DNA of 64,000 nt from Rouxiella sp. WC2420 (GTDB lineage Bacteria > Pseudomonadota > Gammaproteobacteria > Enterobacterales > Enterobacteriaceae): the NCBI RefSeq assembly GCF_041200025.1, contig NZ_CP165628.1:868001-932000 (forward strand), in the 5' to 3' direction. Every line of letters starts with the position of its first letter. The first letter of the stretch is position 1. The notes below the pieces were generated by a model, which was not told where the DNA came from, searched no databases, and saw nothing but the letters and a program-made list of their open reading frames with translations. The position numbers and the translations under genes are program-made. This document shows positions 53,881 to 62,728 of this stretch, one piece after another.

Positions 53881-55638
53881 TTACTTATTTACTACCAGTT
53901 CTGGATGCAAGTTTGACGCCGTCATATTGCACTGGCCATCATCCTGAACTCTAAAACGCCAGCAATGCTGGTGATATTTGGCCACGCTGTTGCGGTGGGC
54001 GACGCTGAGCACGGTGGTATTCGGCAGTTTTTCCAATAACAGGGAATACATTCGCTGCTCGGTATCATCGTCAAGCGCGCTTGTCGCTTCATCGAGATAC
54101 AAAATCTCAGGCTTAATCAGCATCGCGCGGGCAAATGCCAGCCTCTGCTGTTCACCCGGAGACAGGCGCTGACTCCAGTTAGCGTACTGATCCAGCCCCG
54201 GTTGCAGATAGCTGAGATTACACCATTCCAGCACCTCGCAAAGCCGCTCGTCAGTGTATTCCAGGCTGGTCTCCTCTGGATAAGTCAAAGCTTCGCGCAG
54301 TGAGCCAATGGGAATATAACTGCGCTGAGGCAAGAAAAGCTGTTTCTTGTTCTCGGCGGTATTAATCTCGCCAGAGCCGTAAGGCCATACTCCTGCAATT
54401 GCCCGCAGCAGCGTAGATTTGCCACAGCCTGAAGGCCCGGCCACCAGTACGCGCTCACCGGTCGCCAGTGAAGCAGAAACCGATGAGAACAGCGGGTTGC
54501 CATTCGGCAGGTTCAAAGTCAGATTATCTAACTGCAAATCACTGCCTTTTGCGTGACCCAGAGAGATATTGCGCGGTTGGGCGTTAACCTGATCGATGGC
54601 AGCATTAAAACCGGCAAGACGGTTAACACAGGCCTTCCAGCTAGCCAGATCGTTGAATGCATTGATAAACCAGGAAAGGGAATCCTGTACCTGCCCGAAT
54701 GCGGAGGAAATCTGCATCAGCAGACCCATCTGAATAGCACCTGAGAAATAGCGCGGGGCAGCAACCAGGATCGGGAAAATAATCGCAAACTGACCGTAGA
54801 ACGAGCTGGCAAAGTTCAGGCGTCGAGTGACGCGCATCGAGGACCACCAGTTAGACTTGATCGCTTCAAAGTTATCGGTCAGCTGTTTTTTCTCACTTTT
54901 TTCACCGTGATACAGCGCGATGGCATCACTGTTTTCACGGATACGAATCAGACCGAAACGGAAGTTTGCCTCGAACCATTCCTGGTTAAAGCTTAGTTTA
55001 ACCAACGGACGGCCAATCAAGCCGACAATAACCGACCCTACCAGCGCATAAAGCAGTGCAAACCACAGCATGTAACCATGAATGGTTATGTTGTGCGAGC
55101 CGAGCATAAAGCTGATTGGCCCGCTGACCGACCACAGGATAGTGACAAACGAAAACAGCGTGACCAGGCTCGAAAGCAGGCCGAGAGACAGCGACAAAGT
55201 GCCCGAGGTCAACGCGCTTAGGTCGGAGGCAATACGCTGATCGGGGTTATCAACCTGATGCTGATGCTCGGTATAGTAATAAGCGTGATTATGAAGCCAT
55301 CTATCCATGTATTGGTTGGTCATCCAGCGACGCCAGTTCATTTCTAAACCTTGCGTCAGGTAAACCTTGTAAATGGATACGACAATAAATATCAGAGCCA
55401 GCCAGGTAAATTTAAACAGCTGTTGCTTGAAGATCGGGAAGTTTTTGTTTTGCAGTGCGTCGTAGAAAACGCGGTTCCATTCGTTAAACTGCACGCTAAG
55501 GTAGACAGATCCCAACGAAAGAATGATGATTGCTGCCAACATGCCCCAGGCCTTCCACTTCTCTTCAGAGTGCCAATAGGGCTTAATCAGCTGCCAGACT
55601 GCACGCCACCGTGCCGTTTTCCCAGGTTTTTTAGTCAT
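53881..55638 (-). CDS. yddA: ABC transporter permease/ATPase YddA (ABCD/SbmA-like family)
   Basis: This 585-residue protein fuses an SbmA/BacA-like membrane domain (about 1-340, with FNEWNRVFYDALQNKNF) to an ABC ATPase domain with Walker A GPSGCGKST, signature LSPGEQQR and Walker B ILYLDEATSALD. It matches E. coli YddA in domain order and length (561). The substrate is unknown; relatives take up vitamin B12 or peptides. It is transcribed alone, divergent from the TPR gene at 55800. Confidence 0.9.
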   Translation of the reverse strand: MTKKPGKTARWRAVWQLIKPYWHSEEKWKAWGMLAAIIILSLGSVYLSVQFNEWNRVFYDALQNKNFPIFKQQLFKFTWLALIFIVVSIYKVYLTQGLEMNWRRWMTNQYMDRWLHNHAYYYTEHQHQVDNPDQRIASDLSALTSGTLSLSLGLLSSLVTLFSFVTILWSVSGPISFMLGSHNITIHGYMLWFALLYALVGSVIVGLIGRPLVKLSFNQEWFEANFRFGLIRIRENSDAIALYHGEKSEKKQLTDNFEAIKSNWWSSMRVTRRLNFASSFYGQFAIIFPILVAAPRYFSGAIQMGLLMQISSAFGQVQDSLSWFINAFNDLASWKACVNRLAGFNAAIDQVNAQPRNISLGHAKGSDLQLDNLTLNLPNGNPLFSSVSASLATGERVLVAGPSGCGKSTLLRAIAGVWPYGSGEINTAENKKQLFLPQRSYIPIGSLREALTYPEETSLEYTDERLCEVLEWCNLSYLQPGLDQYANWSQRLSPGEQQRLAFARAMLIKPEILYLDEATSALDDDTEQRMYSLLLEKLPNTTVLSVAHRNSVAKYHQHCWRFRVQDDGQCNMTASNLHPELVVNK

Positions 55639-55799
55639 AAATAGCCATATAAAATATTAATAAGTGGTGGTTCCTAATCATCCCAGAATGAGTGACAGTG
55701 TGCGAGAGGGCAATGCCCTACTTGTAAGGATGTTTTTCGTCCGCCACAGTTCTATACCTTTGCCACAGTGAGTAAGTTAGCAATACAAAGGGGAGATCA

Positions 55800-56519
55800 A
55801 TGAAATTTTGGTTGCCTGCATGCTTTTTGGCAGGCTGGTTTATGTGCTTTAACGTTTGGGCAAAGATTGATGAGCCCGATATTAAAACTGACTGCCTGAA
55901 GACAGGTATTTATGCTTCGGCAGGCAAGGTGGCCTACCAACAGGGTGATTACACCAAGGCGCAAAACCTGTTTCGCAATCAGGTTGCCTGGAGCGAATTT
56001 TGCCACTTGCCTGCAAGCGAGACGTCTACTGCTTATAACAATATTGCGCTGACCTATCTACATCTGGGCCAATATGGCAAAGCCAAAGCCTGGTTAAGTC
56101 TGGCACCGCAGGACAGAAAGACCCAATTCAACTTCAAAAAAGTTGAAAATAAGCTGCTCGCCAAACCGATCACAGAAGATCCTGCCGGACTTTACTGGCA
56201 GTATGCCGGGCAGGGGAGCTGGAACACTGTCGAGGTAAAACCTGAAGAGAGTCAGTATGTTATTCAATTTCGGGGAATGTTTATGGGCACGATGTCGCTG
56301 TACTACGGTCCTAATACCGGGGATTTCTCTACCATGACAGCGATTAAACATCATCAGGCACTTTATAACTCGATTAATGATGTCAGCGCTGCAGGCTCCG
56401 ACTGCACAGTCGCCATGAGCTTTGCCGGGCAGAGCCTGAGCCTGAAAACCACCGGAGACTGCGGGTTTGGGGAAAACGTTCAGGCCACAGGGCAGTACGT
56501 GAAGGTTGAAGATTACTGA
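55800..56519 (+). CDS. Exported TPR-containing protein of unknown function
   Basis: This 239-residue protein has a signal peptide (LPACFLAGWFMCFNVWA, cleavage before KIDE). A TPR-like pair follows (AYQQGDYTKAQNLFRN and AYNNIALTYLHLGQYGKAKAW). The C-terminal 90 residues contain a beta-rich region with two Cys (SDCTVAM, TGDCGFG). It is likely periplasmic or surface located. GGGGAGA precedes the ATG. I do not recognise a named family for the C-terminal part. Confidence 0.65.
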   Translation: MKFWLPACFLAGWFMCFNVWAKIDEPDIKTDCLKTGIYASAGKVAYQQGDYTKAQNLFRNQVAWSEFCHLPASETSTAYNNIALTYLHLGQYGKAKAWLSLAPQDRKTQFNFKKVENKLLAKPITEDPAGLYWQYAGQGSWNTVEVKPEESQYVIQFRGMFMGTMSLYYGPNTGDFSTMTAIKHHQALYNSINDVSAAGSDCTVAMSFAGQSLSLKTTGDCGFGENVQATGQYVKVEDY

Positions 56520-56564
56520 TCATGGAGGGTTGCGCTTTGTTTTCGTTGATGGGGCTTTTGCCCT

Positions 56565-57506
56565 CTATTCTCCAAGCGCTTCGGCCAGGCGAACAGGAAA
56601 ATGCTCGGCCTGCTGGTGACAGTGGTTAATAAAGGCGTCAACCAGCGCCGAGGCCGGGCGATGCAGCGGTCGGATCAGGCTTACGGTAAAAGGCACATTT
56701 TCGCTGAACCGCCTGACAACGATTCGCCCGGCGCCTTTCGAACCTTCTTGCGCGTATTCCAGCGCGGTAAGCGGATTAACGATCGATACACCAATCCCCT
56801 GCGCGACCATGCTACACACCGAGGCAGCGCTGTGAGTTTCCATCACCATGCGGCGCGAAATGTTGTGTTCACTAAACAGCGCATCCAACAACTGACGATA
56901 ATTATCAGTAGCCGACAGGCTGATATAGTTCAAATCGCTAAAGTCCTGCGGCGTGATAATCGCTTTCTCTGCCAAAGGGTGACCCACCGGTAAAACGCAG
57001 ACTTCATTGAGCGTCAACAACGTTTGCCGTTCGGTGCCCGCCGGAGTGTGCGAGTTTTCAGTGATCCCTAAATCATGACGCTGCGCCGATAACCACTCCT
57101 CCAGCAGCGGCGACTCCTGCGGCACGATATTAAAGCTGGCTTGTGGATGCTGCTGCAAAAAAATCTGGCAGACAGCGGGCAGCAGCGACTGGCTAAACAC
57201 CGGCAGGCAAACTATCGACAGCTGCGCCTGTTCGAACTGGCGGATACCCGCGGCAGCATTGATAATTCTATCAAGGCCATAGTAGGAACGCTGCACTTCT
57301 TCGAACAGCCGCAGCCCTTGCGCAGTGGGGAATAACCGCCCACGCCGCCGTTCAAAAAGCTGTAGATTCAGCAGCTTTTCACAGCGCGCCAGTTCGCGAC
57401 TGACCGTTGGCTGAGACGTTTGCAATAACGCTGCGGCCTCCGTCAGGTTGCCGGTAGTCATTACAGCGTGAAATATTTCGATATGGCGCAGTGACAGGGC
57501 AGGCAT
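56565..57506 (-). CDS. lysR: LysR, activator of lysA
   Basis: This 313-residue LTTR matches E. coli LysR along its length, with shared segments FHAVMTTGNLTEAAALLQTS, QGLRLFEEVQRSYYGLDRI and NIVPQESPLLEEWLSAQRHD. The effector domain ends PFTVSLIRPLHRPASALV. LysR activates lysA, encoded divergently 164 bp away, in response to diaminopimelate and lysine levels. The length and layout are those of E. coli. Confidence 0.95.
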   Translation of the reverse strand: MPALSLRHIEIFHAVMTTGNLTEAAALLQTSQPTVSRELARCEKLLNLQLFERRRGRLFPTAQGLRLFEEVQRSYYGLDRIINAAAGIRQFEQAQLSIVCLPVFSQSLLPAVCQIFLQQHPQASFNIVPQESPLLEEWLSAQRHDLGITENSHTPAGTERQTLLTLNEVCVLPVGHPLAEKAIITPQDFSDLNYISLSATDNYRQLLDALFSEHNISRRMVMETHSAASVCSMVAQGIGVSIVNPLTALEYAQEGSKGAGRIVVRRFSENVPFTVSLIRPLHRPASALVDAFINHCHQQAEHFPVRLAEALGE

Positions 57507-57670
57507 TTTCTATCTCCTCGATTGGGATAAGCTATATCATAAATGAATAGACTATCGCTAAATAGATATTTTAATCCCGAAAAGCGCTGCGGCATAATCA
57601 AGCCAGATTGTTAGAAACCCTTAATATCGAGAGTGGCGCTGAAACAGCGTGGCTCCCGCCGGAGAACGTG

Positions 57671-58942
57671 ATGCCTTTTGATCTGCTGAATAAAGAAAAC
57701 GCCCTCAACGCTGATAATTTGCTGGCAGTGGTTAAAGAATTTGGCTGCCCGGTTTGGGCCTATGATGCACAGGTTATTGAGCAACGTATCAATCAGTTGC
57801 GCCAGTTTGACGTGATCCGTTTTGCCCAGAAAGCCAGCTCCAATATTCATATACTGCGCCTGATGCGCGAGCAGGGTGTAAAAGTGGACTCAGTTTCCTT
57901 AGGCGAAATCGAGCGCGCGCTGGCAGCCGGTTTTAAGCCGGGCTATCAGTCGGGAGAGCACAGTGAAATAGTGTTTACCGCCGATCTGCTGGATCAGGCG
58001 ACGCTGGATCGTGTCACGGAATTATCAATCCCGGTCAATGCGGGTTCCATTGATATGCTGGAGCAGATTGGTCAGCAGAAACCTGGACATCCGATTTGGT
58101 TGCGCGTTAACCCCGGTTTTGGTCACGGCCACAGTCAAAAAACCAATACTGGCGGTGAAAACAGCAAGCACGGTATCTGGTTTGGCGATCTGCCGCAGGC
58201 GCTGGAAAAAATTCGTACTTATCAACTCAAGCTGGTGGGCATTCATATGCACATCGGGTCTGGCGTTGACTACCAGCATCTCGAGCAGGTGTGCGATACC
58301 ATGGTGCGGCAGGTTATTGAATTGGGCCATGATATTGAAGCGATTTCTGCCGGTGGCGGCCTGTCAATCCCTTACCAGTTTGGCGGTGAGTCAATCGACA
58401 CCGGCCATTATTATGGTTTGTGGAACCGTGCTCGTGAGCAGATTGCCGCACATCTTGGGCATCCGGTCAGCCTTGAGATTGAACCGGGTCGTTTCCTGGT
58501 AGCAGAATCTGGCGTGCTGGTGGCGCAAATTCGCGCTGCCAAAGCGATGGGCAGCCGTCATTACGTGCTGGTCGATGCCGGTTTCAATGATTTGATGCGT
58601 CCGTCGATGTACGGTAGCTATCACCATATTTCCGTGCTGCCTGTTGATGGGCGTGACCTTAGCCAGCAGCCGCTGCGCGAATCGGTGATTGCCGGGCCGC
58701 TATGTGAATCCGGTGATGTGTTTACCCAGCAGGCTGGAGGCGGCGTTGAGACTCGCCATCTGCCTGAGGCAAACATCGGCGATTATCTGGTTTTCCACGA
58801 CACCGGCGCTTATGGCGCTTCAATGTCATCAAACTACAACAGCCGTCCGCTGATCCCGGAAGTGCTGTTTGAGAATGGCGTTCCGCGTCTTATCCGCCGC
58901 CGTCAGACCATTGAAGAGCTGCTGGCGTTAGAACTCATCTAA
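57671..58942 (+). CDS. lysA: Diaminopimelate decarboxylase LysA
   Basis: This 423-residue PLP enzyme makes lysine from meso-diaminopimelate. It matches E. coli LysA (420), with VRFAQKA-type PLP lysine (RFAQKASSNIHIL), HGHSQKTNTGGENSKHGIW and the substrate-binding GPLCESGDVF. ATG 57671 has GGAGA 6 bases upstream; an earlier TTG at 57608 would add 21 residues without family support. It is divergent from lysR and ends at a strong terminator. Confidence 0.95.
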   Translation: MPFDLLNKENALNADNLLAVVKEFGCPVWAYDAQVIEQRINQLRQFDVIRFAQKASSNIHILRLMREQGVKVDSVSLGEIERALAAGFKPGYQSGEHSEIVFTADLLDQATLDRVTELSIPVNAGSIDMLEQIGQQKPGHPIWLRVNPGFGHGHSQKTNTGGENSKHGIWFGDLPQALEKIRTYQLKLVGIHMHIGSGVDYQHLEQVCDTMVRQVIELGHDIEAISAGGGLSIPYQFGGESIDTGHYYGLWNRAREQIAAHLGHPVSLEIEPGRFLVAESGVLVAQIRAAKAMGSRHYVLVDAGFNDLMRPSMYGSYHHISVLPVDGRDLSQQPLRESVIAGPLCESGDVFTQQAGGGVETRHLPEANIGDYLVFHDTGAYGASMSSNYNSRPLIPEVLFENGVPRLIRRRQTIEELLALELI

Positions 58943-58957
58943 CCTATCAATGAGTTG

Positions 58958-58993
58958 GAAAAGCCGTGTCGTGATAAACGCCACGGCTTTTTT
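58958..58993 (+). terminator. Rho-independent terminator of lysA
   Basis: AAAAGCCGTG (58958-58967) and CACGGCTTTT (58981-58990) form a 10-bp stem followed by T residues. The reverse strand would also terminate the convergent PTS IIA transcript. Confidence 0.8.
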
Positions 58994-59000
58994 ATTACTT

Positions 59001-59345
59001 TTACACCGAGATATTTTTGGCGAACATCTCTTGCCGCAGTAGCACAATTTCCTCTGCCAGATCGCGACACAGCATTGCGGTCATTAAGTGATCCTGTGCG
59101 TGCACCATAATCAGCGTCATCGGGATTTTCCCACTCCCTTCGTCAAGCCCAATCAACAGCGTTTGAATCTTGTGAGCCTCGCGGGCCGCAGTTTGTGACG
59201 CCTCTAATTGCCGCTGTGCTTCCTGCCAATTTTGCTGGCGAGCGCTTTGAATCGCCATCATGGCACAGGATCGAGCTTCTCCTGAATTGATCAGCAGTTC
59301 CATGATCGTTTGTTCAAGACTGGTCTGTTCAAGGTCAAAAGTCAT
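59001..59345 (-). CDS. PTS IIA component, lactose/cellobiose (ChbA/LacF) type
   Basis: This 114-residue all-helical IIA has the active-site motif VHAQDHLMTA, with His82 the expected phospho-acceptor by comparison with LacF. ATG 59345 has GGA 8 bases upstream. Alternatives at 59357 or 59402 would place operator 1 inside or next to the start. It is divergent from the IIC-GH1-IIB-repressor operon, so the PTS is split across two transcripts with a shared control region. Confidence 0.85.
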   Translation of the reverse strand: MTFDLEQTSLEQTIMELLINSGEARSCAMMAIQSARQQNWQEAQRQLEASQTAAREAHKIQTLLIGLDEGSGKIPMTLIMVHAQDHLMTAMLCRDLAEEIVLLRQEMFAKNISV

Positions 59346-59358
59346 AGATAAATCCATA

Positions 59359-59370
59359 TTGGCATACCAA
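59359..59370. promoter_or_regulatory. Candidate UxuR/ExuR-type operator 1
   Basis: TTGGCATACCAA matches the TTGGTATACCAA core known for UxuR/ExuR with one change. Its centre is 32 bp from operator 2. Confidence 0.7.
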
Positions 59371-59387
59371 AATTGGCGTAATTCATC

Positions 59388-59405
59388 ATATTGGAATTCC
59401 AATAT
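59388..59405. promoter_or_regulatory. Candidate UxuR/ExuR-type operator 2 (perfect 18-bp palindrome)
   Basis: ATATTGGAATTCCAATAT is a perfect palindrome with the same TTGG-N4-CCAA core (59391-59402). It lies between operators 1 and 3. Confidence 0.7.
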
Positions 59406-59454
59406 TTGCTTCTGAGAATGAGATCACAGAAATAAAGCTCAGTTACGCTATTTT

Positions 59455-59466
59455 TTGGCATACCAA
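59455..59466. promoter_or_regulatory. Candidate UxuR/ExuR-type operator 3
   Basis: TTGGCATACCAA is identical to operator 1 and lies 43 bp before the IIC start. Its centre is 64 bp from operator 2. Confidence 0.7.
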
Positions 59467-59508
59467 TGAGTGTAAAAACACAACCATGCAATTCGCAGAG
59501 GTGCTGTC

Positions 59509-60855
59509 ATGTCTTATAAAGACCGTTTTATTGATTCTCTGGGGGGCTTTGCCAACACCTTTAATAGCCTGCGATATATTATGGCGATTAAGGCCTCTTT
59601 TATCACACTGATGCCGGTGATTATTGTCGGTGCATTTTCAGTGCTTATTTCGAATATGGTGATGGACCCGAAAAACGGTCTGGCGCATTTCGAGATGTTC
59701 TCGTTTCTCGCCACACTGAAACCGATCATGACCAGTATTAATTACGCCACGCTGAGTTTTCTGACTATCGGTGCCGTATTTCTGATTGGTATTGAACTCG
59801 GAAAAATAAACGGCTCACGCTCATTATTTCCAGGATTGCTGGCGGTCATCTGCTTTATTTCTGTCACGCCAACCACGCTGGATATGATGGTTAACGGACA
59901 TATGCAGGAGGTGAAAGACGTTATGGCAAAACAGTTCTCTGATACTAAAAGTCTGTTCCTGGGAATGTTTATTGCCATCCTCGCCGTCGAAGTCTATTCC
60001 AAGCTTGAGTCTTTTGACCGGCTGCGCATCAAAATGCCAGAAAGCGTACCGCCTAACGTTTCTGCCTCATTCTCTGCGCTGATTCCGGCCATTATTACCG
60101 TGATAGTAGTGGCGACTTTTGGGTTTGTCTTCCATCGTCTGACGGGTATTTATCTTTACGACGCCGTGTATCAGGTAATTCAACGCCCGCTTGAATCAGT
60201 AATGCAAAGCCTGCCGGGTATTTTGCTGCTGATGTTTGTATCGCAACTGTTCTGGGTGATCGGTATTCACGGCAATCAGATGATTAAACCGATCCGCGAA
60301 CCGCTGCTGCTTGGCGCAATCATGGTCAACATGACCGCTTTTGAACAAGGTAAAGAAATTCCCAACATCATTACCATGCCTTTTTGGGACGTTTATATGA
60401 GTATTGGCGGCTCCGGCTGCACCATTGGCTTATTGTTGGCCGTGCTGATGGCGACTCGCCGCAAAGAGATGAAAGAAATTGCCAAGCTTTCACTTGGTCC
60501 GGGCTTCTTCAATATCAATGAACCCGTAATTTTCGGCATGCCGATCATGCTTAATCCGATTCTCGCCATTCCGTTCGTTATCACACCACTTATTACCGGC
60601 ACTATTGGCTATTTCGCGACCAGCCTCGGTTTTGCAGGACGCGCGGTGGTGATGGTGCCGTGGACTACGCCGCCCGTAATCAACGCCTGGCTGTCAACCG
60701 CGGGTTCAATGGGAGCCGTGGTCACTCAGTTGGTGTGCATTGTGGTAGCGACCGGGGTTTATCTGCCGTTCGTCAAAGTCGCTTCTCGTCGCGCGGAACA
60801 GGCACAGAAAGAAGCTCTTCAAAATCAATCTGCTGGCGTACAGCGCCCGGCCTGA
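59509..60855 (+). CDS. PTS IIC component, lactose/cellobiose (ChbC/CelB) type
   Basis: This 448-residue membrane permease belongs to the cellobiose/diacetylchitobiose IIC family. LSLGPGFFNINEPVIFGMP contains the conserved NEPV/IFG sugar-binding loop, and MVPWTTPPVINAWLST the C-terminal segment. It starts the operon that continues with the 6-phospho-beta-glucosidase 20 bp downstream. Together with the IIB and IIA proteins it would import and phosphorylate a beta-linked disaccharide or aryl-glucoside. Confidence 0.92.
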   Translation: MSYKDRFIDSLGGFANTFNSLRYIMAIKASFITLMPVIIVGAFSVLISNMVMDPKNGLAHFEMFSFLATLKPIMTSINYATLSFLTIGAVFLIGIELGKINGSRSLFPGLLAVICFISVTPTTLDMMVNGHMQEVKDVMAKQFSDTKSLFLGMFIAILAVEVYSKLESFDRLRIKMPESVPPNVSASFSALIPAIITVIVVATFGFVFHRLTGIYLYDAVYQVIQRPLESVMQSLPGILLLMFVSQLFWVIGIHGNQMIKPIREPLLLGAIMVNMTAFEQGKEIPNIITMPFWDVYMSIGGSGCTIGLLLAVLMATRRKEMKEIAKLSLGPGFFNINEPVIFGMPIMLNPILAIPFVITPLITGTIGYFATSLGFAGRAVVMVPWTTPPVINAWLSTAGSMGAVVTQLVCIVVATGVYLPFVKVASRRAEQAQKEALQNQSAGVQRPA

Positions 60856-60875
60856 CTTTAAAATGGAGGTAAGTC

Positions 60876-62312
60876 ATGAGTAAGGTTTCGATAAATATTC
60901 CAGAAGATTTTATCCTGGGAGCCGCCGCGTCAGCGTGGCAAACAGAAGGATGGGACGGCAAAAAACAGGGGCAGGATTCGTATCTAGACCTGTGGTACAA
61001 AAACGATCGTCACGTGTGGCACAATGGCTTCGGACCGGCCAAAGCTACGGATTTTATCAATCGTTACAAAGAAGACGTGGCGCTGATGAAAGCCAGCGGC
61101 CTGACCCATTACCGCACCTCCATCAACTGGGCGCGATTTTTTACCGATTATGAAAACGGCATCGTTGATGAAGAGTACGCCAGCTACCTCGACAGCTTGC
61201 TGGACGAAATGCGCAGCGCTGGCATAGAGCCGATGCTGTGCCTCGAACACTATGAACTTCCCGCTTATCTAATTGAAAAATATGATGGTTGGAGTTCAAA
61301 AAAGGTCGTTGAACTGTTTGTGCTTTATGCCGAGAAAGTCTTTGCGCGTTTTGCTCACAAAGTGAATCGCTGGTTTACTTTCAACGAGCCGATTGTAGTG
61401 CAGACGCGAGTTTATCTCGACGCTATTCGCTGGCCTTATGAGCAAAATACCACTAAATGGATGCAGTGGAATCATCACAAGGTATTGGCAACCGCTAAAG
61501 TCGTAGCGCTTTTCCGCGAGCAGGGATATTCCCATCACGGCAGTATTGGCGTCATTCTCAATCCTGAAGTAACTTACGCCCGTTCCTCTGCCGCTCATGA
61601 CAGGCAGGCTGCGCATCTTTATGACCTATTTTATAACCGGGTCTTTCTCGACCCATTAATCAAGGGCGCTTATCCACAGGAGTTACTCGATCTGCTGGCT
61701 AAACACCGGATTGACTTTGTTTATTCGCAGCAAGAGCTGGATATTATTCGCGAAAATACTGTCGATGAGGTGGGAATTAATCTTTATTACCCGCATCGGG
61801 TAAAAGCGCCAAGTCGGGAATGGAATAAAGAAACGCCTTTCCATCCTGCTTATTATTACGAGCATTTTGAGCTGCCAGGCCGCCGTATGAACAAGTCGCG
61901 CGGATGGGAGATTTATCCAAAAATTGTTTATGACATGGCAATGCGGATGAAAACTGAATACGGCAACAAGCCATGGTTTATTTCGGAAAATGGCATGGGT
62001 ATTGAGGATGAAGGCCGTTTCCGGGAGGCATCGAGTGGGGAAATACAGGACGATTACCGTATCGAGTTTATTGCCGAACATATTTATTGGGCTTTAAAGG
62101 CGCGGGAAGAAGGCGCGAATTGCCTTGGTTACATGCTGTGGGCCTTCACCGACAACATTTCCCCGATGAATGCTTTCAAGAATCGTTATGGGCTGATCGA
62201 AATAGATTTGGATAATCAACGCCAGCGCCGCCGCAAGAAATCTTCGCACTGGTTTAAAGCGCTGGTCGACCAACGCAAGCTTTCATTAACCCTGGATGAT
62301 GAAGAAAAATAA
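60876..62312 (+). CDS. Glycoside hydrolase family 1, 6-phospho-beta-glucosidase
   Basis: This 478-residue TIM-barrel enzyme has the acid/base Glu in FTFNEPIV and the nucleophile Glu in ISENGMG. The phosphate-handling region reads SPMNAFKNRYG, with the Lys and Tyr used by 6-phospho-glycosidases. It would hydrolyse the phosphorylated beta-glucoside produced by the PTS. GGAGG precedes the ATG. It lies between IIC and IIB in one operon. Confidence 0.92.
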   Translation: MSKVSINIPEDFILGAAASAWQTEGWDGKKQGQDSYLDLWYKNDRHVWHNGFGPAKATDFINRYKEDVALMKASGLTHYRTSINWARFFTDYENGIVDEEYASYLDSLLDEMRSAGIEPMLCLEHYELPAYLIEKYDGWSSKKVVELFVLYAEKVFARFAHKVNRWFTFNEPIVVQTRVYLDAIRWPYEQNTTKWMQWNHHKVLATAKVVALFREQGYSHHGSIGVILNPEVTYARSSAAHDRQAAHLYDLFYNRVFLDPLIKGAYPQELLDLLAKHRIDFVYSQQELDIIRENTVDEVGINLYYPHRVKAPSREWNKETPFHPAYYYEHFELPGRRMNKSRGWEIYPKIVYDMAMRMKTEYGNKPWFISENGMGIEDEGRFREASSGEIQDDYRIEFIAEHIYWALKAREEGANCLGYMLWAFTDNISPMNAFKNRYGLIEIDLDNQRQRRRKKSSHWFKALVDQRKLSLTLDDEEK

Positions 62313-62326
62313 CCCGGAGAATGACT

Positions 62327-62644
62327 ATGAAACGTATCGTATTAGCCTGCTCGGCGGGCATGTCGACCTCATTGGTAGTTACCAAAATGGAGAAAGAGGC
62401 CGCGGCGCGAGGGCTAGAATATAAAATCTATGCCATTCCCGAGCAAAATCTGCGTGATGAGCTGGAAGCTTACGCGCAGGATGTCACCGCCGTGCTGCTA
62501 GGCCCGCAGGTTCGTTTCAAACTGGCTGAAAATAAAAAACTTACCGATCACTATCACATTCCCATCGCGGTGATTGATTCTGTAGCTTATGGCACCTTAA
62601 ATGGTGCAAAGGTACTCGATCAGGCGCTGGGTTTGGTAGACTAG
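62327..62644 (+). CDS. PTS IIB component, lactose/cellobiose (ChbB/CelA) type
   Basis: This 105-residue protein begins MKRIVLACSAGMSTS, with Cys8 in the phosphate loop CSAGMSTS. ATG 62327 is preferred over 62321 since GGAG is then 7 bases away. It passes phosphate from the divergently encoded IIA to the sugar in the IIC channel. Confidence 0.92.
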   Translation: MKRIVLACSAGMSTSLVVTKMEKEAAARGLEYKIYAIPEQNLRDELEAYAQDVTAVLLGPQVRFKLAENKKLTDHYHIPIAVIDSVAYGTLNGAKVLDQALGLVD

Positions 62645-62728
62645 GCCACAACGAGGGCCGCTTCTCTGCGTGAGGGCGGCCTGTCACGGGGCATAATTTG
62701 CGGTTGTTGCCGCGGGTAAGGTGGGAAA

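Noticed and set aside
59455-59470. TTTGGCAT as a sigma-54 -24 element for the beta-glucoside operon
   Set aside because: No GC dinucleotide follows at the required 10-base spacing; the sequence is better explained as a TTGG-N4-CCAA operator.
62656-62681. GGCCGC/GCGGCC hairpin between IIB and the repressor gene as a terminator
   Set aside because: No T run follows, and the repressor gene is likely to be co-transcribed through it.
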